DNA from: Thiobacillus sp. | GTDB taxonomy: Bacteria > Pseudomonadota > Gammaproteobacteria > Burkholderiales > Thiobacillaceae | DNA: 64,000 nucleotides | Direction: 5' to 3' | Assembly: GCA_024708885.1 (NCBI GenBank) | Contig: JANJXT010000011.1 | Coordinates: 1-64,000, forward strand | Part shown: positions 8,619-18,092 of the stretch, piece after piece | Numbering within the stretch: the first letter of the stretch is position 1 | Layout: each line of letters starts with the position of its first letter | Translations under genes and position numbers: made by a program | The notes under the pieces: generated by a model | What the model saw: only the letters and a program-made list of their open reading frames with translations | What the model was told of the DNA's origin: nothing | The model's database searches: none

Positions 8619-10136
8619 TCAGCCGAGGAAGAGTTTGTAGGCCGGGTTGCGCGACTCGTCCCAGTAGCGGTAACCGAGGCCGTCGAGGAATTTCTGGAAC
8701 GCCGGTTTTTCCTTTTCCGGCACCTGGATGCCGACCAGCACCCGCCCATAGTCGGCGCCATGATTGCGGTAGTGGAACAGGCTGATGTTCCAGCCGCGGC
8801 TCATGCTCTGCAGGAACTGCATGAGCGCGCCGGGGCGTTCGGGAAATTCGAAGCGGTACAAGACTTCGTTGACCGCCGCGGGCGCGCGGCCGCCGACGAG
8901 ATGGCGAACATGCAGCTTGGCCATCTCGTTGTCGGTGAGGTCGATCGCTTCGAGGCCGTGACGATGCAGCAGATCGACCACGCGCGCACTTTCGCCCGCC
9001 CCGGGCACCGACAGGCCGACGAACACGCGCGCCGCCTTCGGATCGGAATAGCGGTAGTTGAATTCGGTGATGTTGCGCGCGCCGAGCAGGGCGCAAAAAT
9101 TCTTGAAACTGCCCGGCGTCTCGGGAATGGTGACCGCGAGCACGGCCTCGCGCTTTTCGCCCAGTTCGGCGCGCTCGGCGACGTGGCGCAGGCGGTCGAA
9201 GTTCATGTTGGCACCGGACGCCACAGCGACCAGCGTCTTGCCGCGCAGCCGGTCGCCGGCCACCGCCGCCTTGAGGCCGGCCACCGACAGCGCACCGGCG
9301 GGTTCGAGGATCGAGCGCGTGTCCTCGAACACGTCCTTGATCGCCGCGCAGATGGCGTCGTTGTTGACGCGGATCACTTCGTCGACGTAAAGCTTCGCCA
9401 GGCGGAAGGTTTCCTTGCCGACCTTCTTCACCGCGACGCCATCGGCGAAAATGCCGACGCGCGACAGCGTCACGCGCTCGCCGCGGCACAGCGAGCGCGC
9501 CATCGCGTCCGCGTCCTCCGGCTCGACACCGACCACCTTGACATCGGGCCGCAGACGCTTGATATAGGCTGCCATGCCGGCGATCAAACCGCCGCCGCCG
9601 ACCGGGATGTACACGGAATGGATCGGACCGGGATGCTGGCGCAGCAGCTCCATCGCCACGGTACCCTGGCCGGCGATCACGTCGGGGTCGTCGTAGGGGT
9701 GAACGAAAGTCGCCTTCGCCTCCTTCGCCAGTTCGGTCGCGTGTGCGCAGGCTTCATCGTAGTTGTCGCCGTGCAGGATCACCTGTGCGCCGCGCGTGGC
9801 GACCGCGTCGATCTTGATCTTCGGCGTGGTCGCCGGCATCACGATGGTGGCGCTGACACCGAGGCGCTGCGCGGCCAGCGCGACGCCCTGCGCATGGTTG
9901 CCGGCCGATGCCGCCACGACGCCGCGCGCCAGTTGCGCCGGCTTCAGACGCGCCATGCGGTTGTAGGCGCCGCGACACTTGAAGGAGAACACCGGCTGCA
10001 GGTCTTCGCGCTTGAGCAGAACCTGGTTGTCGAGCCGCTGCGAGAGATTGTGCGCGATGTCGAGCGGCGACTCCACCGCGACGTCATAGACGCGCGAAGT
10101 GAGAATGCGTTCGAGGTAATCGTCGGGTCGGCTCAT
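8619..10136 (-). CDS. ilvA: biosynthetic threonine ammonia-lyase
   Basis: PLP enzyme that turns threonine into 2-oxobutanoate, the first step of isoleucine synthesis. At 505 residues it has the long biosynthetic form. The catalytic domain (about 1-320) has PLP-binding Lys53 in [10 protein letters not shown] and the glycine loop [11 protein letters not shown]. Two ACT-like regulatory domains (about 325-415 and 420-505) are typical of isoleucine feedback control. It is divergent from rpiA, with a 70-bp shared promoter region. Confidence 0.95.
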   Translation of the reverse strand: MSRPDDYLERILTSRVYDVAVESPLDIAHNLSQRLDNQVLLKREDLQPVFSFKCRGAYNRMARLKPAQLARGVVAASAGNHAQGVALAAQRLGVSATIVMPATTPKIKIDAVATRGAQVILHGDNYDEACAHATELAKEAKATFVHPYDDPDVIAGQGTVAMELLRQHPGPIHSVYIPVGGGGLIAGMAAYIKRLRPDVKVVGVEPEDADAMARSLCRGERVTLSRVGIFADGVAVKKVGKETFRLAKLYVDEVIRVNNDAICAAIKDVFEDTRSILEPAGALSVAGLKAAVAGDRLRGKTLVAVASGANMNFDRLRHVAERAELGEKREAVLAVTIPETPGSFKNFCALLGARNITEFNYRYSDPKAARVFVGLSVPGAGESARVVDLLHRHGLEAIDLTDNEMAKLHVRHLVGGRAPAAVNEVLYRFEFPERPGALMQFLQSMSRGWNISLFHYRNHGADYGRVLVGIQVPEKEKPAFQKFLDGLGYRYWDESRNPAYKLFLG

Positions 10137-10206
10137 GGCAAGGTTTGAAAAAAGGGAACGATACGGCTATCTTAGCCGGCTGCAACCGAAATCGACGACA
10201 GAGATC

Positions 10207-10869
10207 ATGACCCAGGACGAAATGAAGCAAGCCGTGGCGCGTGCCGCGGTCGATTATGCCAAGAGCGGCATCATCGGGGTAGGCACCGGCTCGACCGCCA
10301 ACTACTTCATCGATGCGCTGGCCGAGGTGAAGAGCCGCATCGACGGCACCGTGGCGAGTTCGGAAGCCACCGCCGTGCGCCTAAAAAGCCACGGCATTCC
10401 GGTGTTCGACCTCAACAGTGTGGGCGAACTCGACGTGTACGTCGACGGCGCCGACGAGATCACCGAACATTTCGCCATGATCAAGGGCGGCGGCGGCGCA
10501 CTGACGCGCGAGAAGATCGTTGCCGCGTGCAGCCGGCAGTTCGTCTGCATCGCCGACGCGAGCAAGCTGGTCGACGTGCTGGGGACGTTTCCCCTGCCGG
10601 TGGAAGTGATTCCCATGGCGCGTGGCTACGTTGCGCGCGAGTTGGTGAAACTGGGCGGACAGCCGCGTTTGCGGGAAGGCTTCACCACCGACAACGGCAA
10701 CGTGATCCTCGACGTGCACGGCTTGTCCATCGTCGACCCGGTCTCGCTGGAGACCGCCATCAACCAGATCGTCGGCGTGGTCACCAACGGGCTCTTCGCA
10801 CGTCGCGGTGCCGACGTGCTGCTGCTCGGCACCGAATCCGGGGTCAGGACGTACAAGAAAGCCGCTTGA
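10207..10869 (+). CDS. rpiA: ribose-5-phosphate isomerase A
   Basis: Interconverts ribose-5-phosphate and ribulose-5-phosphate in the pentose phosphate pathway. It is 220 residues, with the family signatures [19 protein letters not shown] and [11 protein letters not shown] that bind phosphate and carry the catalytic acidic and Lys residues. I chose the ATG of [10 protein letters not shown]; an upstream in-frame ATG would add 24 residues that do not fit the family. It is a single-gene unit on the plus strand, followed by an intergenic repeat. Confidence 0.95.
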   Translation: MTQDEMKQAVARAAVDYAKSGIIGVGTGSTANYFIDALAEVKSRIDGTVASSEATAVRLKSHGIPVFDLNSVGELDVYVDGADEITEHFAMIKGGGGALTREKIVAACSRQFVCIADASKLVDVLGTFPLPVEVIPMARGYVARELVKLGGQPRLREGFTTDNGNVILDVHGLSIVDPVSLETAINQIVGVVTNGLFARRGADVLLLGTESGVRTYKKAA

Positions 10870-10964
10870 GCTGAAAAACAGCCTCCGCGAGGAGCGCGAA
10901 GAAACGCGAAGTCCCCTTTTTGCCTTCGCGTTTTTCGCGGATAGACGACGATTCATCCTGCATT

Positions 10965-11105
10965 CCGCACCACAGAGACACAGAGGCACAGAGAAACCCG
11001 AAAAACAGGGATTCTCCGCGCTTTTCCCCACTCACCCATCGGGTGAAGCACGGGAAGAATGCAAGCACGTGTTTTGCTCGCTGGTCTCTGTGTCTCTGCG
11101 GCTCA
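10965..11105. repeat. inverted CACAGAGACACAGAG-type intergenic repeat
   Basis: The arm CACAGAGACACAGAGGCACAG (about 10972-10992) has an imperfect inverted partner, GTCTCTGTGTCTCTGCGG (about 11084-11101), about 90 bp away. An A- and C-rich segment lies between. A second short dyad, CGCGAAGAAACGCGAAG / CTTCGCGTTTTTCGCG, lies just upstream (10897-10940). The unit fills the space between rpiA and the convergent yacG and may form a long hairpin acting as a bidirectional terminator. CACAGAGACACAGAG-type repeats occur in other proteobacterial genomes, from memory. Confidence 0.6.
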
Positions 11106-11121
11106 ACTGCTTTTTTAAGGT

Positions 11122-11313
11122 TCATTGCCGAGATTCGTCCTCGGGTTCCTGCTCCCGTGCCGGCACGCGGTATTTCTCGTCCGCCCACTGCCCCAGGTCG
11201 ATGAGCCTGCAGCGCTCGCTGCAAAACGGTTTCCAGCGGCTCGCCGCGGTCCACGGCACGGCGGCAGCGCAAATCGGGCATCGGACGACGGGCGGCGGGC
11301 GCACGGATTTCAC
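11122..11313 (-). CDS. yacG: DNA gyrase inhibitor YacG (zinc finger)
   Basis: 63-residue zinc protein of the YacG family, known in E. coli to bind GyrB and inhibit gyrase. Four Cys in the order CPIC (12, 15) and CSERC (31, 35) form the Cx2C-x15-Cx3C site. The family signature [19 protein letters not shown] is complete. The start is a GTG overlapping the TGA stop of zapD as GTGA, indicating translational coupling. No ATG lies in a sensible place. Confidence 0.9.
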   Translation of the reverse strand: MKSVRPPPVVRCPICAAAVPWTAASRWKPFCSERCRLIDLGQWADEKYRVPAREQEPEDESRQ

Positions 11314-12065
11314 AGCGTGCAGAACGTGAGCTGAAAGTCGATGGCCTGGTCGGCGCAGGTGCGCGCCTGGCCCGGGCCCGCCTGCACGAAGCGGATGTTG
11401 AGGGCGTATTTGTTCGCCGAGATTTCCGGCACGCACGGGATCTCCTCGGCGAGCGCCACCCTGATGAGCAGGGGATTCCTCGATTCGAGCATGCGCTGGT
11501 AGTTGCCATTCGTCGCGTGCTGCGCTTCCGCCTGCCCGCTGTCGCGCAGCAGTCCCAGGACGATGCCGACCGCCGCGCGGATCGGCCCGAAGGGCTGCAG
11601 CCAGGCGAACAGCTGCTGTTCACGCTCGTCGGGCGGACGGTGCAGCCAGTGATGGTAGGCCGGCAAGTCGAATTCGCACGTGCCGCCTGGAATCGCCGCG
11701 CGCTGCTTGATCGCCATCAGCCACTCGTCGTCGCGCAGATGCTGGCCGACCTTGCCGGTCAGCCGATGGATGCCATGGTGCGCAGCCTCGATCGCCGTCA
11801 GCACCTGCTCCAGCGTGCTGGCGTCGACGTGCGGATTGCCGCGAAGCGTGGTCAGTACGGCTCTCTGGCGGTCGAGTTCCTGCAGAAGGTCGGATTTGAG
11901 GTCGGCACGCGCGGCGACCTCGGCGACTTCGAACAAGGTCAGCAGCGCGGCATGATGGGTGGAGGACGCGGCCGCACGCGCGTAGGCGTCGAAACGCTCG
12001 AACAGCGCTTCCAGCCGCAGCAGTGTGCGGATGCGTTCACTCAGAGGGTATTCGTAGTGGATCAC
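11310..12065 (-). CDS. zapD: cell division protein ZapD
   Basis: 251-residue FtsZ-interacting protein (formerly DUF1342/YacF) that cross-links FtsZ filaments in the Z-ring. The start [19 protein letters not shown] is characteristic: an N-terminal strand followed by a long helical domain, then a C-terminal beta domain with RAGPGQAR-type and FQLTFC strands. The neighbours (coaE upstream, yacG overlapping downstream) reproduce the conserved pilBCD-coaE-zapD-yacG order. Confidence 0.93.
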   Translation of the reverse strand: MIHYEYPLSERIRTLLRLEALFERFDAYARAAASSTHHAALLTLFEVAEVAARADLKSDLLQELDRQRAVLTTLRGNPHVDASTLEQVLTAIEAAHHGIHRLTGKVGQHLRDDEWLMAIKQRAAIPGGTCEFDLPAYHHWLHRPPDEREQQLFAWLQPFGPIRAAVGIVLGLLRDSGQAEAQHATNGNYQRMLESRNPLLIRVALAEEIPCVPEISANKYALNIRFVQAGPGQARTCADQAIDFQLTFCTL

Positions 12066-12116
12066 GCTGCGCTGGCTGCCGTAGGTCGATTGATTGTCGC
12101 CGATCCGGACCGAAAA

Positions 12117-12722
12117 TCAATACCTTGCGGCGGAAAGTTCGAGATACTTGCGGTGCAGGGCCGCCACCAGCGGCGGCAGGGCGTCCGCTGCGCCGCTGTT
12201 CTCGATGACGTCGTCCGCCACCGCCAGGCGCTCGAGCCGGCCGGCCTGCACGGCAAGAATCGCCGCGGCCTCGTCGCGGGTCAGCGCGCTGCGCGCCATG
12301 ACGCGCGCCAGCTGCATCGCCTCTGGACAGTCGACCACCAATACGCGATCGAGCAGCTCACGATAGCCGCCCGTCTCGACCAGAAGCGGAATCACCACCA
12401 GCGCATAGGGCGCCCGCACAGCCAAGAGCGCGTCCTCGACTTCACGGCGGATGCGTGGGTGCAGGATCGCCTCGAGCCGCCGCCGCGCGGCAGCGTCCGC
12501 AAAAACCGCGCGACGCAGCGCCGCGCGATCGAGCGTGCCGTCCGATGCGATGACCGTATCGCCGAATGCGGCACGGATTTCCGCCAGGGCCGCCTGGCCA
12601 GGTGCGACGAGCGCGCGCGCGATGAGGTCGGTGTCGATCACCGCCGCCCCCAGCTCGGAAAAAAGAGCGGCGACGACCGACTTGCCCGCGCCGACACCGC
12701 CGGTGAGCCCGACCGCGAACAT
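12117..12722 (-). CDS. coaE: dephospho-CoA kinase
   Basis: Last step of coenzyme A synthesis: ATP-dependent phosphorylation of the 3'-hydroxyl of dephospho-CoA. It is 201 residues. The P-loop GLTGGVGAGKS is at residues 5-15, followed by the DTDLIAR substrate motif (about 30-36), HPRIR and the PLLVETG segment. The ATG overlaps the TGA stop of the prepilin peptidase gene by one base (TGATG), so the two are translationally coupled. Confidence 0.95.
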   Translation of the reverse strand: MFAVGLTGGVGAGKSVVAALFSELGAAVIDTDLIARALVAPGQAALAEIRAAFGDTVIASDGTLDRAALRRAVFADAAARRRLEAILHPRIRREVEDALLAVRAPYALVVIPLLVETGGYRELLDRVLVVDCPEAMQLARVMARSALTRDEAAAILAVQAGRLERLAVADDVIENSGAADALPPLVAALHRKYLELSAARY

Positions 12723-13576
12723 CAGAACTGCGCGAGATACGCCCGGGCCAGGTCGGCGCCGAAGAACAGTGCGACCACACCGCCGCCCGCGAGATAGGGC
12801 CCGAAGGGAATCGGCACACGGCGATCGTGCTTGACCAGCACGATCATCGCGATGCCCACCGCCGCGCCGACCACCGAGGACAGCAGGAGGGTGATCGGCA
12901 GCAGTTGCCAGCCGAGCCAGGCGCCGAGCGCGGCAAGCAGCTTGAAATCGCCAAAGCCCATGCCCTCCTTGCCGGTGGCGAGCTTGAACAGCCAGTACAC
13001 CGACCACAGCACCAGATAACCCGCCATGGCACCGATGACCGCGTCGGACAGGCTGGCGAAATGCCCGCCAAGATTGAACAGCAGACCCAGCCACACGAGC
13101 GGCAGGGTGAGCGAATCGGGCAACAGCGTGGTGTCGAGGTCGATGAAGGCGAGCGCCACCAAGGTCCAGACCAGCAGCAATGCGCCGGCCGTCTCGATGC
13201 TCGCGCCCCATTTCCACGCCACCGCCGCAGACAGCGCCGCCGTCAGCAGTTCCACCAGCGGATAACGCGCGCGGATCGGCGCGCCGCAGCCGGCACACCG
13301 TCCGCGCAGCCACAGCCAGGAGAGCACGGGAATGTTTTCCAGCGCAGTGATGGCGTGGCCGCAGTGCGGGCAGGCCGAACGCGGGGTCCACAGGTTGTAA
13401 CGCGGCATCTCCGGCGCGGGCTCGCCGCGCAGCTCGGCACACTGCGCCTGCCACTCGGCCTCCATCATTTTGGGCAGGCGATGGATGACGACATTGAGAA
13501 AGCTGCCGATCAGCAAGCCAAAAACGAACACCAGCCCTGCGAACAGGGCCGGTTCGGCTTGCAGCAGCGCGATCAA
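12722..13576 (-). CDS. pilD: type IV prepilin peptidase / N-methyltransferase
   Basis: Inner-membrane aspartic protease that cleaves and N-methylates type IV prepilins. It is 284 residues with about eight hydrophobic segments. The cytoplasmic zinc loop has two CxxC pairs (CPHC, CAGC). The two catalytic Asp lie in FIDLDTTLLPDSLTLP and GMGFGDFKLLAALGAWLGW (GxGD motif), and the N-terminal FGLLIGSFLNVVIHRLP is the family signature. It overlaps pilC by 4 bases and coaE by 1. Confidence 0.96.
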   Translation of the reverse strand: MIALLQAEPALFAGLVFVFGLLIGSFLNVVIHRLPKMMEAEWQAQCAELRGEPAPEMPRYNLWTPRSACPHCGHAITALENIPVLSWLWLRGRCAGCGAPIRARYPLVELLTAALSAAVAWKWGASIETAGALLLVWTLVALAFIDLDTTLLPDSLTLPLVWLGLLFNLGGHFASLSDAVIGAMAGYLVLWSVYWLFKLATGKEGMGFGDFKLLAALGAWLGWQLLPITLLLSSVVGAAVGIAMIVLVKHDRRVPIPFGPYLAGGGVVALFFGADLARAYLAQF

Positions 13577-14796
13577 ACGACCGAGCCCATCTTGAAGATC
13601 GGCAGGTACATGGCGATCACCATGCCGCCGATGAGCGTGCCCAGCACCACCATGATGAGCGGCTCCATCAGGCTCGACAGCGCCGCCACGGCATCATCCA
13701 CCTCGGCCTCGTAGAAATCCGCCACCTTGCCGAGCATGGAATCGAGCGAACCGGATTCCTCGCCGATCGCCGCCATCTGCAGCACCATGTTGGGGAACAA
13801 GTTCGAGTTCTGCATCGCCGCGGTGAGCGCGGTGCCGGTCGACACCTCGCCGCGGATCCTCGCCGTGGCATCGACGAACACCTGGTTGCCGGACGCGCCA
13901 CCGACCGAATCGAGGGCTTCGACCAGGGGCACACCGGCGGCGAACATGGTCGCCAGCGTGCGCGTCCAGCGCGCGATGGTCGCCTTCTCGATGACCGGCC
14001 CGAAGATCGGCAACCTGAGCATCAGCCGGTCCATCACCATCTGCATTTTCTTCGAGCGCTTCCAGGCCTGCAGGAAGGCATAGATGCCGCCGCCGATGGC
14101 GCCGAAGATCGCCCACCACCACTCGACGAAGAAATCCGAAATCGCCATCACCACCAGGGTCGGGCCGGGAAGATCGGCGCCGAAGCTGGAAAACAGATCC
14201 TTGAACGCCGGAATGACGAAGATCATGATGATCGCGGTGATGACGAAAGCCACCACGATGATCGAGACTGGATAGAACAACGCCGCCTTGATCTTGCTCT
14301 TGATGGCGAGGATCTTCTCCTTGTACACCGCCAGCCGCTCCAGCACGCCTTCCAGGATGCCGGCCGCTTCGCCCGCGCCGACCAGGTTGCAGAACAGGGT
14401 GTCGAAATACAGCGGATGGCGGCCGAACGCCTGGGTGAGGCTGCTGCCCTTCTCGATATCGGCCTTGATTTCCAGCAGCAGGCGCTGCATCGACGGGTTG
14501 GAGTGCCCGCGCGCGACGATCTCGAAGGACTGCAACAGCGGCACACCGGCCTTCATCATGGTGGCGAGCTGGCGGGTGAACAGGGTGACGTCCTTGTCGG
14601 TGATGCGTTTGCCGCCTTTACCGAAGAGGCTGCTCTGCTTCTTCACCTTGGTGACGGTGATGCCCTGTCTGCGCAACTGGGTGCTGACCACGGCCTCGCC
14701 GCCGGCGGACATCTGCCCCTTCAGCTTCTTGCCGCGCTTGTCCATGCCTTCCCACAGGAAGGTTGCCTCCTTGACTGCCTTTGCCGCTGTAGCCAT
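13573..14796 (-). CDS. pilC: type IV pilus inner-membrane platform protein
   Basis: 407-residue PilC/GspF family protein that anchors the assembly ATPase. Two tandem T2SSF domains (about residues 75-195 and 280-400) each carry the repeated pattern TRQLATMMKAGVPLLQSFE and TRTLATMFAAGVPLVEALD. Three transmembrane segments are visible: two near the middle and one at the end (LIMVVLGTLIGGMVIAMYLP). It lies between pilB (12 bp upstream) and pilD (4-base overlap) in one operon. Confidence 0.96.
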   Translation of the reverse strand: MATAAKAVKEATFLWEGMDKRGKKLKGQMSAGGEAVVSTQLRRQGITVTKVKKQSSLFGKGGKRITDKDVTLFTRQLATMMKAGVPLLQSFEIVARGHSNPSMQRLLLEIKADIEKGSSLTQAFGRHPLYFDTLFCNLVGAGEAAGILEGVLERLAVYKEKILAIKSKIKAALFYPVSIIVVAFVITAIIMIFVIPAFKDLFSSFGADLPGPTLVVMAISDFFVEWWWAIFGAIGGGIYAFLQAWKRSKKMQMVMDRLMLRLPIFGPVIEKATIARWTRTLATMFAAGVPLVEALDSVGGASGNQVFVDATARIRGEVSTGTALTAAMQNSNLFPNMVLQMAAIGEESGSLDSMLGKVADFYEAEVDDAVAALSSLMEPLIMVVLGTLIGGMVIAMYLPIFKMGSVV

Positions 14797-14808
14797 ACGG
14801 GTTTTCCC

Positions 14809-16521
14809 TTACATGTTGGTGACGGCCTCGACCTCTTCCAGCGAGGTGAGTCCGGCTTTCACTTTCAACAGACCCGCCTGCCGCAGGTCGAGCACCCCCT
14901 CGCGCCTGGCCTGGTCGGCGATGTCGGCTTCGTTGCCGCCGGTGAGGATGATGCGTGTCATCGCATCGGTGATCGGCATCACCTGGTAGATACCCACCCG
15001 CCCCTTGTAGCCGGTGCCGTTGCAGATGTCGCAGCCGACCGCCTTGTAGGGCTTCCATGTGCCGTCGAGCTGGTCCGCGGTGAAGCCGGCCGCCAGCAGG
15101 GTCTCGGTGGGGATGTCGGCCGGCTGCTTGCACGAACACAGGCGCCGCCCCAGGCGCTGCGCGGTGATCAGGATCACCGAGGAGGCGACGTTGAACGGTG
15201 CCACCCCCATGTTCAGCAAGCGGGTGAGCGTACCCGGTGCATCGTTGGTGTGCAGCGTCGACATCACCATGTGGCCGGTCTGCGCGGCCTTGATGGCGAT
15301 ATCGGCCGTCTCCAGATCGCGGATCTCGCCGACCATGATGACGTCCGGATCCTGACGCAGGAAGGACTTCAGCGCGGCCGAGAAGGTCAGCCCGGCCTTG
15401 TCGTTGACGTTGACCTGGTTGATGCCCGGCAGCTGGATTTCCGCAGGATCCTCCGCGGTGGAGATGTTGACGTCCGGCTTGTTGAGGATGTTGAGGCAGG
15501 TGTAGAGCGACACCGTCTTGCCGGAACCGGTCGGGCCGGTCACCAGCACCATTCCGTAGGGGCGCTCCACCGCGTTCAGCAGCAGTTCCTTCTGCCACGG
15601 CTCGTAGCCCAGCGCCTCGATGCCCAGCTGGGCGCTGGTGGGATCGAGAATACGCATGACGATCTTCTCGCCGTACAGCGTGGGCAGGGTGCTGACGCGG
15701 AAGTCGATGGCGCGGTTCTTCGACAGCACCAGCTTCATGCGCCCGTCCTGCGGCACCCGCTTTTCGGAAATGTCGAGGCGCGACAGCACCTTGATGCGCG
15801 AAGCGACCTTGTCCTTGATCGCCATTGGCGGCTGCGCCACTTCGGCGAGTATGCCGTCGCGCCGGTAGCGGATGCGGTAGTACTTCTCGTAGGGCTCGAA
15901 ATGGATGTCGGACGCGCCCTGGTTGATCGCGTCGAGCATGATCTTCTGCAGGTAGCGCACCACCGGCGCATCGTCGATCTCGATGCCGCCGGTCTCGGGC
16001 TGCGACGCCGCGGACTCCTCGTCCGTGAAATCGAGATTGAGGTCTTCCGCGTTGAGCACCGCGAGCGTGTTGTCGGTCGCCTCACCCAGTTTCTCGATCA
16101 GCTTGCCGAGCTTGTCGTCCTCGACGACGATCGGCTCCACCGCCTGGCCGGTCTGGAACTTGACCTCATCCAGCGCCTGCAGGTGGGTGGGGTCCGAGGT
16201 GCCCACATACAGCTTGCTGCCGCGCTGGAACAGCGCGATGACGCGCCGTTTCTGCACCAGTTTGGGATCGAGCAAGCCCTGCGGCAGCGTATCGGGTTCC
16301 ATCGCCGCGAGGTCCAGGTAGGGGAAGCCGAACGAGCCCGCCGCGAATTCCGCGATCTGGTCGGCCTTGAAGCGCCGCCCCCGGAGCAGCTCGGTGACGA
16401 ACGAGTCACCCACCTGCGAGGCGCGTTTCCACACACCTTCCGCTTCGTCCTCGGAAAGCCAGCCACGGTTGACCATGGCGCGCGCCAGGCCCGTCAAATT
16501 GATATTCGTCACTGCTGCCAT
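14809..16521 (-). CDS. pilB: type IV pilus extension ATPase
   Basis: 570-residue hexameric ATPase that drives pilus assembly. The N-terminal MshE/T2SSE-N domain occupies about 1-150. The motor domain has Walker A GPTGSGKTVSLYT, an Asp box, Walker B VGEIRDLETADIA and a His box (TGHMVMSTLHTNDA). The zinc tetracysteine CSCK...CDIC, typical of PilB and GspE, is intact. It is first in pilB-pilC-pilD, a standard type IV pilus block. No pilin gene follows here, so major pilin must be elsewhere. Confidence 0.96.
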   Translation of the reverse strand: MAAVTNINLTGLARAMVNRGWLSEDEAEGVWKRASQVGDSFVTELLRGRRFKADQIAEFAAGSFGFPYLDLAAMEPDTLPQGLLDPKLVQKRRVIALFQRGSKLYVGTSDPTHLQALDEVKFQTGQAVEPIVVEDDKLGKLIEKLGEATDNTLAVLNAEDLNLDFTDEESAASQPETGGIEIDDAPVVRYLQKIMLDAINQGASDIHFEPYEKYYRIRYRRDGILAEVAQPPMAIKDKVASRIKVLSRLDISEKRVPQDGRMKLVLSKNRAIDFRVSTLPTLYGEKIVMRILDPTSAQLGIEALGYEPWQKELLLNAVERPYGMVLVTGPTGSGKTVSLYTCLNILNKPDVNISTAEDPAEIQLPGINQVNVNDKAGLTFSAALKSFLRQDPDVIMVGEIRDLETADIAIKAAQTGHMVMSTLHTNDAPGTLTRLLNMGVAPFNVASSVILITAQRLGRRLCSCKQPADIPTETLLAAGFTADQLDGTWKPYKAVGCDICNGTGYKGRVGIYQVMPITDAMTRIILTGGNEADIADQARREGVLDLRQAGLLKVKAGLTSLEEVEAVTNM

Positions 16522-16609
16522 GTTCGATCCAGCCTTGTTCTGCCTCGGACAATCCGCTCAGCCGCCCCATTCCGGGCGGCAATCAGAGCCCTTAACGGCG
16601 AAATTTCGA

Positions 16610-17908
16610 CTAAGTTGAGGCTTCCCCGGACACCTGCGCAACGGGCGCCGGGATATGGATGCGGGCGGTTTTCACTGCCCGGCCCTGGGTCTGCACGATT
16701 TCCACCGGAATATCGCCCAGCTTGAGGCTCACGCCCGCCTCGGGAATGTCCTCGAACTGCTCCAGCAACAGACCGTTGAGCGTTTTCGGGCCGTCAAGCG
16801 GAAAATCGAGCCCCAGCTTGCGGTTGAGCTGGCGCAACGCCACCGAACCCTCGACCAGCCAGCTGCCGTCCGCATCCTGCCGCAGGTAGCCCACGTCGGC
16901 AGGGGCCTGGGTCGTGAATTCGCCAACGATCTCCTCCAGCAGATCCTCCAGGGTCACCAGGCCCTCGAGCTCGCCATATTCGTCGACCACCAGTGCCAGC
17001 CGCCGCCGGCTCTTCTGGAAATTATGCAGTTGCGTGAAAAGCGCCGTGCCGGCCGGCACGAAATAGGGGTCCTCCAGGTTCTCCCTCAGCGTTTCCGGGT
17101 CCAGTTCCTCGCCGGCGAGGGCATGCAGCACGCGCCGGATGTGCAGCACGCCGAGCAGGTGGTCCACCGAACCCTCGACCACCACCAGCCGTGTATGATG
17201 GCTGGTGGCGATCTGCTGGCGCACAAGTTCGGGAGGATCCTCGATATCGATCATCTCGATCTGGCTGCGCGGCGTCATGACGTCGTCCACAGTGAGCCCC
17301 CGGAGGTCCATCAGATTCATCAGGATGCGATGGTGCTCGCGCGGCAGACGGCCCGACGATTCCAGTACGATGGTGCGCAGCTCCTCGAGGCCGAGACTGG
17401 TACCCTGCCCCGGCTCCGGCGGCTTGATGCGCAGCAGCCTGAGGATGCCCTGTACGAAGAGATTGACGAACCAGACGGCCGGATAGGCCAGTTTCAGCAG
17501 CGGCCCCAGCAGGAACGATGCCGGGTAGGCGATGCGTTCGGGCAAGGACGCGCCCATGACCTTGGGCGTCACCTCGCTGAACACCAGAATGAGGAAAGTG
17601 AGCAGCAGCGTCGCCACGAGCAGCACCATCTCGCCGTCGCCGAACAGGCGAATCGCCAGCACCGCGGACAGCGTCGCCGCTGCGGAATTGACCAGGTTGT
17701 TGCCCAGGAGGATCACGCCGAGCAGCTTGTCGGTCTGATCGAGCAGCGCCTGTGCCCGCACCGCACCCCGCACGCCGGATTCCGCCGCATGGCGCAGGCG
17801 GTAGCGGTTGATCGCCATCATCGCCGTCTCGGACGCGGAAAAAAACGCCGAGGTCAGCAACAATACGGCAAGCGTGGCAAACAGCGTGCCGGTGGAAATG
17901 TGCTCCAT
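16610..17908 (-). CDS. CNNM/CorC-type transporter with CBS domains
   Basis: 432-residue HlyC/CorC family membrane protein, probably linked to Mg2+ (or Co2+) transport. The N-terminal CNNM (DUF21) domain has four hydrophobic segments (about 5-160, starting FATLAVLLLTSAFFSASETAMMA). It is followed by a pair of CBS domains (about 205-330, with VMTPRSQIEMIDI and RLALVVDEYGELEGLVTLEDLLEEIVGE) and a C-terminal CorC/HlyC domain (about 345-430). Family members have been variously called CorB or hemolysin-like; only the domain-level call is safe. Confidence 0.88.
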   Translation of the reverse strand: MEHISTGTLFATLAVLLLTSAFFSASETAMMAINRYRLRHAAESGVRGAVRAQALLDQTDKLLGVILLGNNLVNSAAATLSAVLAIRLFGDGEMVLLVATLLLTFLILVFSEVTPKVMGASLPERIAYPASFLLGPLLKLAYPAVWFVNLFVQGILRLLRIKPPEPGQGTSLGLEELRTIVLESSGRLPREHHRILMNLMDLRGLTVDDVMTPRSQIEMIDIEDPPELVRQQIATSHHTRLVVVEGSVDHLLGVLHIRRVLHALAGEELDPETLRENLEDPYFVPAGTALFTQLHNFQKSRRRLALVVDEYGELEGLVTLEDLLEEIVGEFTTQAPADVGYLRQDADGSWLVEGSVALRQLNRKLGLDFPLDGPKTLNGLLLEQFEDIPEAGVSLKLGDIPVEIVQTQGRAVKTARIHIPAPVAQVSGEAST

Positions 17909-17920
17909 TCAGCCCCGCCT

Positions 17921-18092
17921 TGACGTGAAACTCGCGCAGCGATTCCGTGTCCCCCTCTCCCGCTTGCGGGAGATAATCAGCGACTTGCCCGCTTGCGGGC
18001 TTGGTCGATTGCCTGGCGGCTTCATCAGGGATGGAAAGAGGGAAACGGGCAGCGCCGGTTCCATGGTCTGGGGTGGCAAGACGCCATGATCA
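17921..18092. repeat. dispersed intergenic repeat, copy 2
   Basis: Second copy of the element at 3319-3440. It shares ACGTGAAACTCGCGCAGCGA, CCCCCTCTCCCGCTTGCGGG, AGAGGGAAACG, CATGGTCTGGGGTGGC and CGCCATGA in the same order. It contains an extra insert of about 50 bp (roughly 17973-18030) with another CCCGCTTGCGGGC hairpin. Like copy 1, it ends directly at the stop of a minus-strand gene. Confidence 0.65.
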
